Assembly: GCF_025127995.1 (NCBI RefSeq)
Contig: NZ_JAHLYP010000038.1
Location: 62,001 to 126,000 of the forward strand
DNA: 64,000 nucleotides
Direction: 5' to 3'
From: Synechococcus sp. CS-1332
GTDB taxonomy: Bacteria > Cyanobacteriota > Cyanobacteriia > PCC-6307 > Cyanobiaceae
Below, one piece after another: positions 34,036 through 46,094 of the stretch. The stretch's first letter is position 1; every line of letters begins with the position of its first letter. The notes beneath the pieces are model-generated. The model was not told where the DNA came from and made no database searches. It worked only from the letters and a program-made list of their open reading frames with translations. The position numbers and the translations under genes are program-made.

Positions 34036-34686
34036 ATGGCGCCGTCCTCGCTTCCCGTGGTGCTGGCGGTATCAGGCGCCTCCGCCCAGCCCCTGGCGGA
34101 ACGGGCCCTGCAGCTGCTCCTTGAGGATGACCAGTCGGTCGAAATGGTGACCAGCCGTGGCGCCATTGGCGTCTGGCAGGCGGAGATGGGCCTGCGGGTG
34201 CCGTCGGAACCCGACGCCCAGGAGCGGTTCTGGCGTGAGCGCACCGGCTGCACGACCGGCCGGCTCCACTGCCATCGCTGGAACGACCAGGCCGCCGCCA
34301 TCGCCAGCGGCAGTTACCTCACCCGCGGCATGGTCATCCTGCCGGCCAGCATGGGAACGGTGGGGCGGATCGCCTCCGGAGTGGCCCTGGATCTGATCGA
34401 ACGGGCCGCCGATGTCCACCTCAAGGAGGCCCGGCCCCTGGTGATCGCGCCGAGGGAACTGCCCTGGAACCTGGTGCATCTGCGCAACCTCACCCGCCTG
34501 GCCGAGGCCGGGGCCCGCATCGCCCCCCCGGTGCCTGCCTGGTACCACCAGCCCACCACGATCGGTGAGATGGTGGATTTCCTGGTGATCCGCGTCTTCG
34601 ACACCCTCGGGCTTCAGCTGGGCTCCCTGCAGCGCTGGCAGGGGCCTGAGGCCCGTTCTTCGGCGGACGAAGCCTCCCCCCCCTGA
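34036..34686 (+). CDS. ubiX: Flavin prenyltransferase UbiX
   Basis: Makes the prenylated FMN cofactor used by UbiD-type decarboxylases. The 216-residue protein has LAVSGASAQPLAERAL (flavin and phosphate binding), the SGSYLTRGMVILPASMGTVG block with the SMGT loop, ARPLVIAPRELPWNLVHLRN and PPVPAWYHQPTTIGEMVDF. These are the conserved UbiX segments. It follows the RNB gene by seven bases in the same direction. A UbiD partner is not in the window. Confidence 0.93.
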   Translation: MAPSSLPVVLAVSGASAQPLAERALQLLLEDDQSVEMVTSRGAIGVWQAEMGLRVPSEPDAQERFWRERTGCTTGRLHCHRWNDQAAAIASGSYLTRGMVILPASMGTVGRIASGVALDLIERAADVHLKEARPLVIAPRELPWNLVHLRNLTRLAEAGARIAPPVPAWYHQPTTIGEMVDFLVIRVFDTLGLQLGSLQRWQGPEARSSADEASPP

Positions 34687-34697
34687 CGCTCCGGACC

Positions 34698-35252
34698 GTG
34701 TTGCACCGCCTGTTGCTGCTGCCCCTGTTGTCACCGTTGCTGGTGACCCTCCTGGTGGCGGCCCTCAACCCCAGACCCTCCCTGGCCCTGCGGCTGCTCA
34801 CCTGGCAGACCCCCGTTCTGCCGATCGGCCTCTGGATGGCCATCGCCGCCGGCGGTGGCGCGGCCTTGAGTGCCAGCGCCACGGCCCTGGCCCTGCGCCA
34901 GGGGGAGCGGCCACCCTTGCGCCGCACCGTCCGTCGCCGCGAGGGGCGGGATCGTGACACCTGGACACCCCCCTGGAGTGGCGATTCGGAAGCCCGCTCC
35001 ACCACAGCGCCTGCCTCGGCCCCTGCTTACACCGATCCATTCACGGCGGCTGCCCCTACCACGGCGCCCGCCGGCCCCAGCCGTGCCCCCGGCGAGCCGG
35101 CCCCCACGGTTTCGGTGCCCTACCGGGTACTGCACCGACCCGAGGGTGGCGCCCCCAGGCCCTTCCGTCCCGAACCGGCGACGGCGCCGCGCCCTGCGGC
35201 CGTGGCCACCGTTGAAGGGGATTGGGGCGAGAACGATGGCGAGGAGTGGTGA
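34698..35252 (+). CDS. Membrane protein with proline-rich tail, unknown function
   Basis: A 184-residue protein. Two hydrophobic segments occupy about residues 4-32 (LLLLPLLSPLLVTLLVAAL) and 40-65 (PIGLWMAIAAGGGAALSASA). The remainder is a low-complexity tail rich in Pro, Ala, Thr and Arg with a short acidic end (EGDWGENDGEEW). I do not recognise a family domain. It starts at GTG 34698, 12 bases after ubiX, and probably belongs to the same transcript. Confidence 0.65.
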   Translation: MLHRLLLLPLLSPLLVTLLVAALNPRPSLALRLLTWQTPVLPIGLWMAIAAGGGAALSASATALALRQGERPPLRRTVRRREGRDRDTWTPPWSGDSEARSTTAPASAPAYTDPFTAAAPTTAPAGPSRAPGEPAPTVSVPYRVLHRPEGGAPRPFRPEPATAPRPAAVATVEGDWGENDGEEW

Positions 35253-35329
35253 GTCCCATCGCCGCACAGACCTGAGACTTGAGGACGCTGCCTAAAGTTC
35301 CCGCACCATCGCGCCCAGGGATCGCTCCG

Positions 35330-35773
35330 GTGACCGAGACCCCCAGCAACACGCCCGATCCCGTCTCCACCCCGCCGGAGGCGAAGACAGCCGCGCCGAA
35401 GGCGAAGCCCCCAGCGCCAGAAGACAAGCCCTTCGACGCCTTCGTGCCGGAGCTGCTGCTGCCGGCCCTGATCAAAGAGATTGAGGCCTACGGCGGTCCG
35501 TCGCCCGAGCTGGTGTTCGAGCAGGGCCCCATGCCCGTGGTGGGGGCGGACTGCTGGATGGTCCGGGGCCGGCTTCCCGGCGAACGACGCTTCTGGCTCT
35601 GCTTCACCAAACCGGACATCAGTTCCGCCAAGACCATCGCCCTTACGGAAGGGGGGGGCAGCCCCAGCCTGCTGGAGTCGTTCCTGATCGATGAGAAGAA
35701 GACGACCCTCCAGCTGCTGGTGTCGCGGGTCGTGCAGCGGCTCAACGGCCAGAAGTGGCTCGGCCCCAACTAG
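35330..35773 (+). CDS. DUF2996-family protein
   Basis: A 147-residue cyanobacterial protein. The first 40 residues are Pro-, Ala- and Lys-rich and probably disordered. The conserved part follows: FVPELLLPALIKEIEAYG, DCWMVRGRLPGERRFWLCFTKPDISSAKTIAL (read in two blocks), and LLESFLIDEKKTTLQLLVSR before LVQRLNGQKWL-type ending. The family's function is not known to me. GTG 35330 is chosen because an upstream start would put translation into non-conserved sequence. Confidence 0.75.
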   Translation: MTETPSNTPDPVSTPPEAKTAAPKAKPPAPEDKPFDAFVPELLLPALIKEIEAYGGPSPELVFEQGPMPVVGADCWMVRGRLPGERRFWLCFTKPDISSAKTIALTEGGGSPSLLESFLIDEKKTTLQLLVSRVVQRLNGQKWLGPN

Positions 35774-35877
35774 GGTCTCTGACCTTTTCCTGGCTTCACA
35801 TCCGCGGCTTCACATCCGGACCGATCGCGGGGATCGATGCCTACGATGGCGGCCGAGCTCTCTGAACGTCCAGCGCG

Positions 35878-36969
35878 ATGGTGCCTCCCACCACCCAAGT
35901 CCCCACCGCCCCCCGGGTGGGCACCCCTGATTCCCCGGCCATCAAGGACCCGGTGAAGGACACGATCCTTACCCCGCGCTTCTACACCACGGATTTCGAC
36001 GCCATGGCGGCGATGGATCTGCGGCCCAACGAAGTGGAGCTGGAGGCCATCTGCGAGGAGTTCCGCAAGGATTACAACCGCCACCACTTCGTCCGCGACG
36101 GCCAGTTCGAAGGCGCCGCCGACAAGCTCGACCCCGAAACCCGCCAGGTGTTCGTCGAGTTCCTGGAGCAGAGCTGCACGTCGGAGTTCTCCGGTTTCCT
36201 GCTCTACAAGGAACTCAGCCGCCGCATCAAGGAGCGCAACCCCCTGCTGGCGGAATGCTTCGCCCATATGGCCCGTGATGAGGCCCGCCACGCCGGCTTC
36301 CTCAACAAGTCCATGGCCGACTTCGGCCTCCAGCTTGATCTGGGCTTCCTGACGGCCACCAAGGCCTACACCCACTTCCAGCCCAAATTCATCTTCTACG
36401 CCACCTATCTCTCCGAGAAGATTGGCTACTGGCGTTACATCGCCATCTACCGCCATCTGGAGCAGCACCCCGAAAGCAAGATCTTCCCGATCTTCAACTT
36501 CTTCGAGAACTGGTGCCAGGACGAGAACCGCCATGGCGACTTCTTCGATGCCCTGATGAAGGCCCAGCCAGACACGGTGCGTGGCTTCACGGCACGCCTC
36601 TGGTGCCGCTTCTTCCTGCTGGCCGTCTTCGCCACCATGTATGTGCGCGACGTGGCCCGCAAGGAGTTCTACGAGGCCCTCGGGCTCGATGCCCGCACCT
36701 ACGACAAGTACGTGATCGCCAAGACCAACGAAACTTCCGCCCGGGTGTTCCCCGTGGTCCTCAACGTCGAGCACCCCGAGTTCTACGAGCGGCTGGAGAA
36801 GCTGGTGCAGAACAACGCGGCCCTTGATCGGGCCGACCGTTCCGGCGCCCCGGCGCCGCTGCGTGCCCTGCGCAAGCTGCCCCACTGGGTCGGCAACGGT
36901 GTCCAGATGGCGCGCCTGTTCCTGATGGCCCCCATCCGCAGCGAGCGCTTCCAGCCCGCCGTGCGTTGA
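35878..36969 (+). CDS. acsF: Mg-protoporphyrin IX monomethyl ester cyclase, aerobic
   Basis: A diiron oxygenase that forms the isocyclic fifth ring of chlorophyll. The 363-residue protein shows [18 protein letters not shown], then [19 protein letters not shown] and [22 protein letters not shown], with the ExxH ligands of the diiron site. [22 protein letters not shown] supplies the second metal-ligand pair (read in two blocks). The length fits AcsF/ChlAI. It proves a chlorophyll-making, oxygen-tolerant host. An unlinked tldD-like gene follows. Confidence 0.95.
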   Translation: MVPPTTQVPTAPRVGTPDSPAIKDPVKDTILTPRFYTTDFDAMAAMDLRPNEVELEAICEEFRKDYNRHHFVRDGQFEGAADKLDPETRQVFVEFLEQSCTSEFSGFLLYKELSRRIKERNPLLAECFAHMARDEARHAGFLNKSMADFGLQLDLGFLTATKAYTHFQPKFIFYATYLSEKIGYWRYIAIYRHLEQHPESKIFPIFNFFENWCQDENRHGDFFDALMKAQPDTVRGFTARLWCRFFLLAVFATMYVRDVARKEFYEALGLDARTYDKYVIAKTNETSARVFPVVLNVEHPEFYERLEKLVQNNAALDRADRSGAPAPLRALRKLPHWVGNGVQMARLFLMAPIRSERFQPAVR

Positions 36970-37009
36970 GCTGAACCGCCAGAATCTTCTCAATTGTTCT
37001 CTTCGCCGC

Positions 37010-38470
37010 TTGGTCGTCTCCCCTCCCACCGGCACCCTTGCCGCCACCGAGCGGTCCGCCTCTCCGGCGGCCCTCGGTGACCCTGCCTGGCGCTCCGTTC
37101 TGGAACCCCTTCTGGCCGGTGGCCGATCGGCGGGGGCCGATCTTGTCGAAGTGTTCCTGGAGCGCTCCGACCACCTCGGCTTGCTCGCCGAGCAGGACGC
37201 CATCACCAGCGTCAGCCCCGCCTTCGGGGCTGGGGCGGGCCTGCGGGTGTTCCTGGGCGAGCGGGATGGCTTCGTGTCCACCAACGATCTGAGTGCCGCC
37301 GGCCTGCGGGCCGCCCTTGAGCAGGCGCTCGGCATGCTGGGGCTGGTGCTGCCGGTGCAAGCCGGTGGCCGCTTCGATGGCCTGCCGGAGCTGCGGGACT
37401 TCGCCGCCACCAAGGAGGGCTGGCTGCACTCCTGCCCCACCCTGGCCGAAGCCACGGGCCGGCTGCTGGAGGGCACCGACCGGCTCCAGGTCCATGGCCA
37501 GCATCTGCAGGTGCGCCGGGGCAGTTACGCCCGCGATTGGCAGGAAGTGCTGGTGGCCGCCAGTGATGGCACCTTCGCCCGCGATGTGCGCCTGCACCAG
37601 TCGGTGGGCCTCAACGTGCTGGCGGCCGACGGTGACCACCGGGCCAGCCTGGGGAAGCGCTACGGCACCTCCGACAGCCCCGACGACCTGCGCCAGTGGG
37701 ATGCGGAAGCGGCCGCCATCGATGTCTGCAGCAGCGCCGGCACCATGCTGCGGGCCGACTACGTCGAAGCCGGCCAGTTTCCGGTCGTGCTGGCCAACCG
37801 TTTCGGCGGCGTGATCTTCCACGAGGCCTGCGGCCACCTGCTGGAGACCACCCAGGTGGAGCGGGCCACCACCCCCTTCGCCGAGATGGTCGGCCAGCCC
37901 ATCGCCCACCCCTCCCTCACCGCCATCGATGAGGGCCACACCGCCGGCGCCTTCGGCTCCCTTTCGATGGACGACGAGGGCATGGAACCCCAACGCACGG
38001 TGCTGATCGAGAACGGCATCCTGCAGCGCTTCCTCAGCGACCGGGCCGGCGAACGCCGCACCGGACACCCCCGCACAGGCAGCGGCCGGCGCCAGAGCCA
38101 TGCCTTCGCTGCCGCCAGCCGTATGCGCAACACCTTCATCGCCGCTGGCCCGCACACCCCTGAGCAGTTGATCGCTTCCGTCGACCGGGGGCTCTACTGC
38201 AAGTCGATGGGCGGTGGCAGTGTCGGCCCAACGGGCCAGTTCAACTTCGCCGTTGAGGAGGGCTACCTGATCGAGAACGGCCGCCTCACCCGGCCGGTGA
38301 AGGGCGCCACCCTGATCGGGGATGCCAAGGAGGTGATGCCCAGGATTTCGATGTGTGCCAACGACCTCGAGCTGGCTGCCGGCTTCTGCGGCTCCGTCAG
38401 CGGCAGCATCTTCGTCACCGTGGGCCAGCCCCACATCAAGGTCGACACCATCACCGTGGGAGGACGCTGA
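37010..38470 (+). CDS. tldD: TldD-like zinc metalloprotease
   Basis: The catalytic half of the TldD/TldE protease, which unfolds and trims peptides such as microcin precursors. HEACGHLLE at residues 271-279 is the HExxxH zinc motif; downstream GSLSMDDEG and [13 protein letters not shown] are further family blocks. The 486-residue length is normal. The start is TTG 37010. It is followed two bases after its stop by tldE (PmbA), with which it forms a heterodimer. The natural substrate here is unknown. Confidence 0.93.
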   Translation: MVVSPPTGTLAATERSASPAALGDPAWRSVLEPLLAGGRSAGADLVEVFLERSDHLGLLAEQDAITSVSPAFGAGAGLRVFLGERDGFVSTNDLSAAGLRAALEQALGMLGLVLPVQAGGRFDGLPELRDFAATKEGWLHSCPTLAEATGRLLEGTDRLQVHGQHLQVRRGSYARDWQEVLVAASDGTFARDVRLHQSVGLNVLAADGDHRASLGKRYGTSDSPDDLRQWDAEAAAIDVCSSAGTMLRADYVEAGQFPVVLANRFGGVIFHEACGHLLETTQVERATTPFAEMVGQPIAHPSLTAIDEGHTAGAFGSLSMDDEGMEPQRTVLIENGILQRFLSDRAGERRTGHPRTGSGRRQSHAFAAASRMRNTFIAAGPHTPEQLIASVDRGLYCKSMGGGSVGPTGQFNFAVEEGYLIENGRLTRPVKGATLIGDAKEVMPRISMCANDLELAAGFCGSVSGSIFVTVGQPHIKVDTITVGGR

Positions 38471-38472
38471 CC

Positions 38473-39870
38473 ATGGAAAGCACCGAATCGCTCGCCGCCA
38501 GCCTCGATGCCGAAGTGTTGCGCCAACGGCTCGCCAGCCTGGCCCACGCCGAGGGCGTCAGGCGCTGGGATCTGGGCGCCTCCTGCAGCACCGACACCTC
38601 CGTGCAGGTCGACCGGGGCGAGGCCAAACAGATGAAGGGCGCCCAGCGCAGCGCCATCACCCTGAGGGTCTGGAACGACGACGGTCTGGTGGGCATCACC
38701 AGCACCTCCGACCTTTCCGATGCCGGCCTGGCCCGGGCCCTGGCCGGCGCCCGCGACGCCAGTGCCTACGGCAACGTCGATGAGATCCCCGACTTCTCCC
38801 CCCTTGCCACCGCCCCGCTGCCGGTGCTGGAGCAACCCCTCAGCACTCCACTGAGCATCCTCACCCTGCTCGACACCCTCAAGGAGGCGGAGCGTGACCT
38901 GCTCGGCCGCCATCCGGCCATCGGCACGGTTCCCTACAACGGCCTGGCCCAGCGCAGCAGCGACCGGCTCTACATCAACAGCGACGGCGCCTGCCGCCAG
39001 CAGCGGCTCAGCACCGCCTCTCTCTATCTCTACGCCCGAGCCGAAGAGGCGGGCCGCAAACCCCGCAGCAGCGGTGCGGTGCGGCTGGCCTATGGCGCCG
39101 CCGGTCTTGATGTGGCCGGCTGCGTGCAGGAGGCGGCGGAGCGCACCATCGCCCACCTTGATTACGCCCCCATCGCCACTGGCCGCTACACCTGCGTGTT
39201 CAGTCCGGAGGCTTTCCTCGATCTGATCGGCGCGTTCAGCAGCCTGTTCAATGCCCGTGCCGTGCTGGATGGTGTCAGCCTCAGCCGGCGCGAGTCCCTC
39301 GGCGAGCAACTCGCCGTCCCCTTCCTCTCCCTGCACGACAATGGCCTGCACCCGGCCAACGTGGGAGCGGCCGCCTTCGATGGGGAGGGCACCCCCACCC
39401 GTCGCCTGTCCCTGCTGGAAGGGGGGGTGCTGCGCCATTTTCTCCACTCAGAAGCCACGGCCAGGGCCTTCGGCGTCTCTCCCACCGGCCATGCGGGCCT
39501 GGGTGCCAAGGTCTCTGTGGGCCCCGACTGGTTCGAGATCGGCCCGACCCCCGGCAGCAGCGGGGGTGCCCCTGGACTGGATCGCTTCGCGGCCGGTGCC
39601 AGTGGCGATGAGCACGGCCTGGTGGTGATCGACTCCCTCTCGGCCCTCCATGCCGGCGTCAAGGCCAGCCAGGGTTCCTTCTCCCTCCCCTTCGACGGCT
39701 GGCTGGTGCAGAACGGTGCATCGCGCTCCATCGAGGCGGCCACCGTCGCTGGTGACATCCGCACTCTGCTCAAGGCCATCCTCGGCTTCGAGGGTCCGGC
39801 CAAGGTGACGCCTGACGGCCTCTGCCCCCACGTCTGGGTGGAGGGTCTCTCGATCACCGGCGACGCTTGA
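38473..39870 (+). CDS. tldE: TldE/PmbA-like protein, partner of TldD
   Basis: A 465-residue protein of the PmbA family, homologous to TldD but without the HExxxH zinc motif, as expected for the non-catalytic subunit. Recognisable parts are VQVDRGEAKQMKGAQRSAITLRVW (N-terminal, read in two blocks), the SLFNARAVLDGVSLSRRESLGEQ segment and the C-terminal VQNGASRSIEAATVAGD. ATG 38473 lies just after the tldD stop, and its own stop overlaps the TTG start of fmt, so tldD-tldE-fmt appear coupled. Confidence 0.93.
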   Translation: MESTESLAASLDAEVLRQRLASLAHAEGVRRWDLGASCSTDTSVQVDRGEAKQMKGAQRSAITLRVWNDDGLVGITSTSDLSDAGLARALAGARDASAYGNVDEIPDFSPLATAPLPVLEQPLSTPLSILTLLDTLKEAERDLLGRHPAIGTVPYNGLAQRSSDRLYINSDGACRQQRLSTASLYLYARAEEAGRKPRSSGAVRLAYGAAGLDVAGCVQEAAERTIAHLDYAPIATGRYTCVFSPEAFLDLIGAFSSLFNARAVLDGVSLSRRESLGEQLAVPFLSLHDNGLHPANVGAAAFDGEGTPTRRLSLLEGGVLRHFLHSEATARAFGVSPTGHAGLGAKVSVGPDWFEIGPTPGSSGGAPGLDRFAAGASGDEHGLVVIDSLSALHAGVKASQGSFSLPFDGWLVQNGASRSIEAATVAGDIRTLLKAILGFEGPAKVTPDGLCPHVWVEGLSITGDA

Positions 39871-40898
39871 GGATCCTGTTCTGGGGCACCCCGGCCTACG
39901 CCGTGGTCAGCCTCGACGCCCTGCAACAGGCCGGCCATGAGCTGGTGGGCGTGGTCAGTCAGCCCGACCGCCGTCGCGGGCGGGGCCAATCCCTGGTGGC
40001 CTCCGCTGTCAAGCAGCGGGCCCTGGAGTTGGGCCTGCCGGTGTTCACCCCCGAGCGGATCCGCCGGGATCTGGCCTGCCAGCAGGAGCTGGCGGACCTG
40101 GGTTCGGATCTCTCGGTGGTGGTGGCCTTCGGCCAGATCCTGCCGCCGGCCGTGCTGGCCCAGCCCCCCCTGGGCTGCTGGAACGGCCATGGCTCTGTGC
40201 TGCCCCGCTGGCGGGGAGCCGCGCCGATCCAGTGGGCCCTGCTGGAGGGGGACGCCGAAACCGGCGTCGGCATCATGGCGATGGAAGCGGGCCTCGACAC
40301 CGGCCCGGTGCTGCTGGAGCGGCGTCTGCCCATCCCCCTGTTGCAGAACGCCGGCCAACTGGGCGAGCGCCTGGCCCAGCTAACCGCCGAGCTGCTGGTG
40401 GAGGCCCTGCCGCGGATCCAGGCGGCGGGCCCCGGACCGGAGGCGGAGCGCCTTGCCCGTCTCGGGGTGCGGCCCCAGGCCGGCGACACCAGCCATGCCC
40501 GCCAGCTCAGCAAGGAGGATGCCCTGGTGCACTGGGACGCCTCCGCCCTGGCCATACACCGCCGGGTGATGGGGCTCCATCCCTACGCGTCCTGCCCCTG
40601 GGGGGAGGAACGGCTGAAGCTGCTGGCCACCGAACCCCTGGTGAGCCGCCTCGCCGACCAGCTCAGCCCTGTGGGGGCGGCCCTGGCGTCCCGCTGGGCC
40701 GACCAGGCCACGCCAGAGGTGGCCCCTGGCACCGTGCTTGAGCTTGTGGAGGGGCAGGGACTGGTGCTGGCCAGTGGCGGTTGCCCCGTGCTGCTGCGCC
40801 AGGCCCAGCTGCCGGGGCGCCGAAGCAGCGAGGGGCAGGCCCTGATCCAGCAACTGGGACTGGTTCCCGGTCAGTGCATCGGTGTAAATACCCCCTGA
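39867..40898 (+). CDS. fmt: Methionyl-tRNA formyltransferase
   Basis: Formylates initiator methionyl-tRNA using 10-formyltetrahydrofolate. The 343-residue protein starts MRILFWGTPAYAVVSLDAL. It carries the catalytic site segment GCWNGHGSVLPRWRGAAPIQ (Asn, His) and MAMEAGLDTGPVLL with the catalytic Asp. The C-terminal OB-like tRNA-binding domain begins near KEDALVHWDASALAIHRRVM. TTG 39867 overlaps the tldE stop. All family motifs are present. Confidence 0.94.
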   Translation: MRILFWGTPAYAVVSLDALQQAGHELVGVVSQPDRRRGRGQSLVASAVKQRALELGLPVFTPERIRRDLACQQELADLGSDLSVVVAFGQILPPAVLAQPPLGCWNGHGSVLPRWRGAAPIQWALLEGDAETGVGIMAMEAGLDTGPVLLERRLPIPLLQNAGQLGERLAQLTAELLVEALPRIQAAGPGPEAERLARLGVRPQAGDTSHARQLSKEDALVHWDASALAIHRRVMGLHPYASCPWGEERLKLLATEPLVSRLADQLSPVGAALASRWADQATPEVAPGTVLELVEGQGLVLASGGCPVLLRQAQLPGRRSSEGQALIQQLGLVPGQCIGVNTP

Positions 40899-40991
40899 GA
40901 GGCCTTTTCGGCAAGAGCTGTTGACGTTTTGTTTCCCTAGGTGCGTCTCAGTAATGGACGCGCGATCCAGGCGTTAGACCAAAACCAGTGA

Positions 40992-41204
40992 ATGGGTGCC
41001 AACGCCATGGCCAGTGACCTTTCCTTCGTCAACAGCACCGACTCGGGGTGCCAGATTTTCCGGGACCGGCTGGGGTGCTACGTGGTGAGCCATGCGCTCA
41101 GACCCGGTCAGCGTGCCGTTCGACCGACCCTGGCCGGCGCCTACGCGGCCTGCCAGGGGTGGGAGCCCCGCTCAACGGCAGAGACGGCCGCTGGGGGTGG
41201 ATGA
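40992..41204 (+). CDS. Small hypothetical protein
   Basis: A short open frame (ATG 40992 or ATG 41007, up to 70 residues) with DLSFVNSTDSGCQIFRDRLG and CYVVSHALRPGQRAVRP. It has two cysteines, no membrane segment and no family that I recognise. It follows a 93-base intergenic region after fmt containing TTGACG and T-rich sequence that could hold a promoter. A real small gene is plausible but not proven. Confidence 0.4.
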   Translation: MGANAMASDLSFVNSTDSGCQIFRDRLGCYVVSHALRPGQRAVRPTLAGAYAACQGWEPRSTAETAAGGG

Positions 41205-41239
41205 GACAGGGGGGACAGGCCGGTGCCCGAAGACCAGGC

Positions 41240-41449
41240 TCAGCCTCCAGTTCCACTGCTGGAGGTGAGCTCTTCGGGCTGGCGACGGTGCAATTCGTGC
41301 AGTCCCTCAAGTTGGTTGTGGACCGCCACCAGCTGATCACGGATGTGGCGGCTGTTGTCTATGCGCTCCAGGGCCAGCAGCATGCCCTCGATCTGCGCCT
41401 TGCAGTCGATCAGGACGCGGCATTGGGTGGATCCGGGTTCGTAGGGCAT
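41240..41449 (-). CDS. Small conserved helical protein
   Basis: A 69-residue protein, MPYEPGSTQCRVLIDCKAQI and then EGMLLALERIDNSRHIRDQL, predicted to be mostly helical, with the ending HELHRRQPEELTSSSGTGG. Two cysteines (positions 10 and 16) are close together. No domain is recognised. It lies between the DEAD-box helicase (same strand, upstream) and the small plus-strand gene, with a start ATG preceded by a purine-rich stretch. Confidence 0.5.
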   Translation of the reverse strand: MPYEPGSTQCRVLIDCKAQIEGMLLALERIDNSRHIRDQLVAVHNQLEGLHELHRRQPEELTSSSGTGG

Positions 41450-41538
41450 GACGGAAGGAGGCAGATCCTCAGTTCACCGTAGGGCGGCAGCGAAGGTTGT
41501 CACAACCATTGCCGTTCCCCCGCTGGGCGCTTGGTGGA

Positions 41539-42795
41539 TCAGCGGGAGCCGGTGCGGCGCCGGCTCCTCTCATGGCCCTGGCCCTGGCGGGACCCCTGGC
41601 TCCTGCGGCCCCGGCCGCCGCTCAGATCCAGCGGTGGGGCGGAGAGCACGGTGGGCTCGAAGCCCGACACCTCCTGGCGGGGCAGGGGGGAGCCGACCAG
41701 GCGTTCGATGGCCCGCAGCAGCTCATGCTCTTCGGCCGCCACCAGGGAAATCGCATGGCCGTTCTGGCCTGCCCGGCCGGTGCGGCCGATGCGGTGCACA
41801 TAGTCCTCAGCCACGTTGGGCAGATCGAGGTTGACCACGTGGGGCAGTTGGTGGATGTCGATGCCGCGGGCGGCGATGTCGGTGGCCACCAGCACCCGCA
41901 CCTCGCCGCTCTTGAACTCCGCCAGCGCCCGAGTGCGTGCCCCCTGGCTCTTGTTGCCGTGGATCGCCGCCGCCCCCAGCCCCTCCTTCTCGAGTCGCTC
42001 CGCCAGCCGGTTGGCGCCGTGCTTCGTGCGGGAGAAGACCAGCACCTGGCGCCAGTCGTTGCTGCGAATCAGATGGCTGAGCAGATCCCCCTTGCGGTCC
42101 ATATCGCAGGGATGGATCACCTGGTCGACCAGGGGTGTGGCCTGGTTCTCCGGACTGGCCTGCAGCTGCACCGGCTGATGCAGCAGGCCGGTTGCCAGTC
42201 GGCGGATCTCGCTGGAGAAGGTGGCGGAGAACAGCAGGTTCTGGCGCTTTGCCGGCAGCAGGGACAGGATCCGGCGGATGTCACGGATGAAGCCCATGTC
42301 GAGCATCCGATCGGCCTCATCCAGCACCAGGATCTCGACCCGGTCGAGCCGTAGGGCGTTCTGCTGGTGCAGGTCCATCAGTCGGCCGGGGGTGGCCACC
42401 AGCACGTCGGCGCCTTTGCGCAGCCGCTGCATCTGGGGGTTGGCACTCACCCCGCCGAAGACGACATCGGAGCGCAGGTCCAGGTAGCGGCCGTAGGCGG
42501 TGACGCTTTCGGCCACCTGGGCCGCCAGCTCCCGAGTGGGGGTCAGCACCAGGGCCCGCACGACACCCGCCCGGGCATGGGGGCCGTGGCGCAATCGCTC
42601 CAGCATCGGCAGGGTGAAACCGGCCGTCTTGCCGGTGCCTGTCTGGGCGGCGGCCATCACGTCATGGCCCGCCAGCACCGCTGGGATGCACTGCAGCTGG
42701 ATCGGGGATGGGCTGCTGTAGCCCTTGGCGGCCACGGCCTTGAGGATCGGTTCTGAGAGGCCCAGGACAGCAAAATCCGTCGCCAGGCCAGCCAC
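41539..42795 (-). CDS. DEAD-box ATP-dependent RNA helicase, RhlE type
   Basis: A 418-residue helicase of the DEAD-box family, used in ribosome assembly or cold-stress RNA remodelling. The Q motif is [19 protein letters not shown] and SPSPIQ; motif [10 protein letters not shown]; motif [13 protein letters not shown]; motif III SATFSSE; motif [12 protein letters not shown]; motif [12 protein letters not shown]. The C-terminal tail is Arg-, Gly- and Ser-rich and would bind RNA. All core motifs are intact. Confidence 0.93.
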   Translation of the reverse strand: MAGLATDFAVLGLSEPILKAVAAKGYSSPSPIQLQCIPAVLAGHDVMAAAQTGTGKTAGFTLPMLERLRHGPHARAGVVRALVLTPTRELAAQVAESVTAYGRYLDLRSDVVFGGVSANPQMQRLRKGADVLVATPGRLMDLHQQNALRLDRVEILVLDEADRMLDMGFIRDIRRILSLLPAKRQNLLFSATFSSEIRRLATGLLHQPVQLQASPENQATPLVDQVIHPCDMDRKGDLLSHLIRSNDWRQVLVFSRTKHGANRLAERLEKEGLGAAAIHGNKSQGARTRALAEFKSGEVRVLVATDIAARGIDIHQLPHVVNLDLPNVAEDYVHRIGRTGRAGQNGHAISLVAAEEHELLRAIERLVGSPLPRQEVSGFEPTVLSAPPLDLSGGRGRRSQGSRQGQGHERSRRRTGSR

Positions 42796-42973
42796 CGGCG
42801 GGTTCAGGCCCGTGGCGGTGTGGCTGGGGGTGAGCGGCTCAGCGGAGGGGGAGGAACCGTTGCCGCTGGGTCGGTTCCGGATGACCTTGGCCTGGGGCCT
42901 GGAGGAAGGGGCGGTGATCGGGCGCGAAAACGGAGTGGGCCCCAGCCTAAGACCGGCTGGTGGCGCGCTCGCT

Positions 42974-43321
42974 TCAGCGGGGACTGCGGTGGCTGCAGAG
43001 CTCGCAGGGGCCCTCGGGCAGCACGGCGCAGCGCAGCAGCGGGCTGCGGGCGTTGAAATGGCAGTGGGGGTCGCCGATCACCCAGCGCCCCTCCCACCAG
43101 AGGGCATCGGCCGGTTGCTGCTGGGCCTTCACCTGCAGCGCCACGGACGCCAGTTCGTAGCAGCCCTGCCGCAGCCGGTAACGGTGGCGCCGCTGCAGTA
43201 CAAGGAAGCTGCGATCGCCCGTGGTCAGCCAGCGTCCGGGATGGGGGACATCGCTGAGGTTGTCGATCTCGATGGTGGTGATCAGCCGGTCCGAGTCGAT
43301 CTGGCGCAGTTCAATCCGCAT
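42974..43321 (-). CDS. DUF6464-type small protein
   Basis: A 115-residue protein: [48 protein letters not shown] (split), and a cysteine-containing end [20 protein letters not shown] and GPCELCSH. Five cysteines and histidines at the end could bind a metal. It resembles a cyanobacterial family of unknown function (DUF6464), an assignment made from memory. The start is 13 bases after the terC stop, so the two are probably cotranscribed. Confidence 0.65.
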   Translation of the reverse strand: MRIELRQIDSDRLITTIEIDNLSDVPHPGRWLTTGDRSFLVLQRRHRYRLRQGCYELASVALQVKAQQQPADALWWEGRWVIGDPHCHFNARSPLLRCAVLPEGPCELCSHRSPR

Positions 43322-43334
43322 GGTTCGGCGGTTC

Positions 43335-44120
43335 TCAGGCGTCGCCACCGCCCTGCTCGGGCAAGGGGGAGGCGGCCGTGCGCAGCGAAAAGCCCCAGGC
43401 GAACAGGGCGGCCACCACCAGCAGCAGGGCCCATTCCGGCACCTCCACGGCCGGCAGCAGCAGGCGCAGCAGCAGCCGCAGTCCCACCAGACCCACCGCC
43501 AGGTAACCGGCGGTTTCCAGATGGGGGAAGATCTCCAGCCAGCGCAGGAACAGCTCGGCCGTGAGCCGCAGGGCGATGATCCCGATCACTCCTCCAGCCA
43601 TCACCAGGGGAAGGCGGTCGGTGACTGCCACGGCCGCGGAGACGCTGTCAAGGGAGAAGGCCAGATCGGTGAGGGCCAGGGTGGCCACGATCGAGCCAAG
43701 GGAGGCCCCTTGGTGGGGATGGCCAGGCTCGTGGGGGTGGGCCTGGGTGGAGAGGGTTGTGTCCACCACCCCGATGTCTGCGTCGTCCTTGGCGTCGTCC
43801 TGGCCCAGCAGATGGCGCCCGCAGAGCCAGAGGAGATAGGCCGAAGCCAGCAACTGCAGAGGCCAGAAGTCGAGCACAAAGCTGGCCAGGGCGATCAGGC
43901 CCAACCGGAAGATCAAGGCGAGCACCAGGCCGAGATTCAGGGCCTGGCGTTGCCGTGCCGGATCGTGCAGCCGCCGGGAGATCGCCGCCAAGGCGATGGC
44001 GTTGTCGGCGGACAGTACCGCTTCAAGCCCCACCAGCAGGGGCAGCAGCAGCAGCACCTCTCCCCACTGGTCCGCCTGCTGCAGCAGGGGTGTGAGGCTC
44101 TCAACCGATTCCACTTCCAT
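43335..44120 (-). CDS. TerC-family integral membrane protein
   Basis: A 261-residue polytopic protein of the TerC/Alx family. It has LLLPLLVGLEAVLSADNAIALAA with the conserved acidic DNA motif. It continues with LALTDLAFSLDSVSAAVAVT, the second family signature with acidic residues in the membrane, and seven to eight hydrophobic helices. A histidine-rich loop (STQAHPHEPGHPHQG) sits between the halves and may sense or bind metal. Family members act in manganese efflux or in thylakoid assembly. Start ATG 44120. Confidence 0.88.
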   Translation of the reverse strand: MEVESVESLTPLLQQADQWGEVLLLLPLLVGLEAVLSADNAIALAAISRRLHDPARQRQALNLGLVLALIFRLGLIALASFVLDFWPLQLLASAYLLWLCGRHLLGQDDAKDDADIGVVDTTLSTQAHPHEPGHPHQGASLGSIVATLALTDLAFSLDSVSAAVAVTDRLPLVMAGGVIGIIALRLTAELFLRWLEIFPHLETAGYLAVGLVGLRLLLRLLLPAVEVPEWALLLVVAALFAWGFSLRTAASPLPEQGGGDA

Positions 44121-44195
44121 TCCTGGCGTTCTCTCGGCCCTGCCGCCTTCAAAGAGCCACTCTAGAAAGACCCACGGACCCTCCCAGCGCCTTCC

Positions 44196-46072
<1,877 letters not shown>

Positions 46073-46078
46073 GGCCCC

Positions 46079-46094
46079 GGGCCGGAGCCGGCCC
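46079..46094. terminator. Possible bidirectional hairpin between gap1 and convergent gene
   Basis: GGGCCGG at 46079-46085 pairs perfectly with CCGGCCC at 46088-46094 around AG. It sits between the stop of gap1 and that of the convergent metallopeptidase gene. No T-run follows on either strand, so termination would be weak or factor-dependent. Confidence 0.4.

Noticed and set aside
40973-40979. GTTAGAC, an integron core-box match after fmt
   Set aside because: There is no partner box or palindrome around it, the genes beside it are host-like, and a 7-bp degenerate match is expected by chance.
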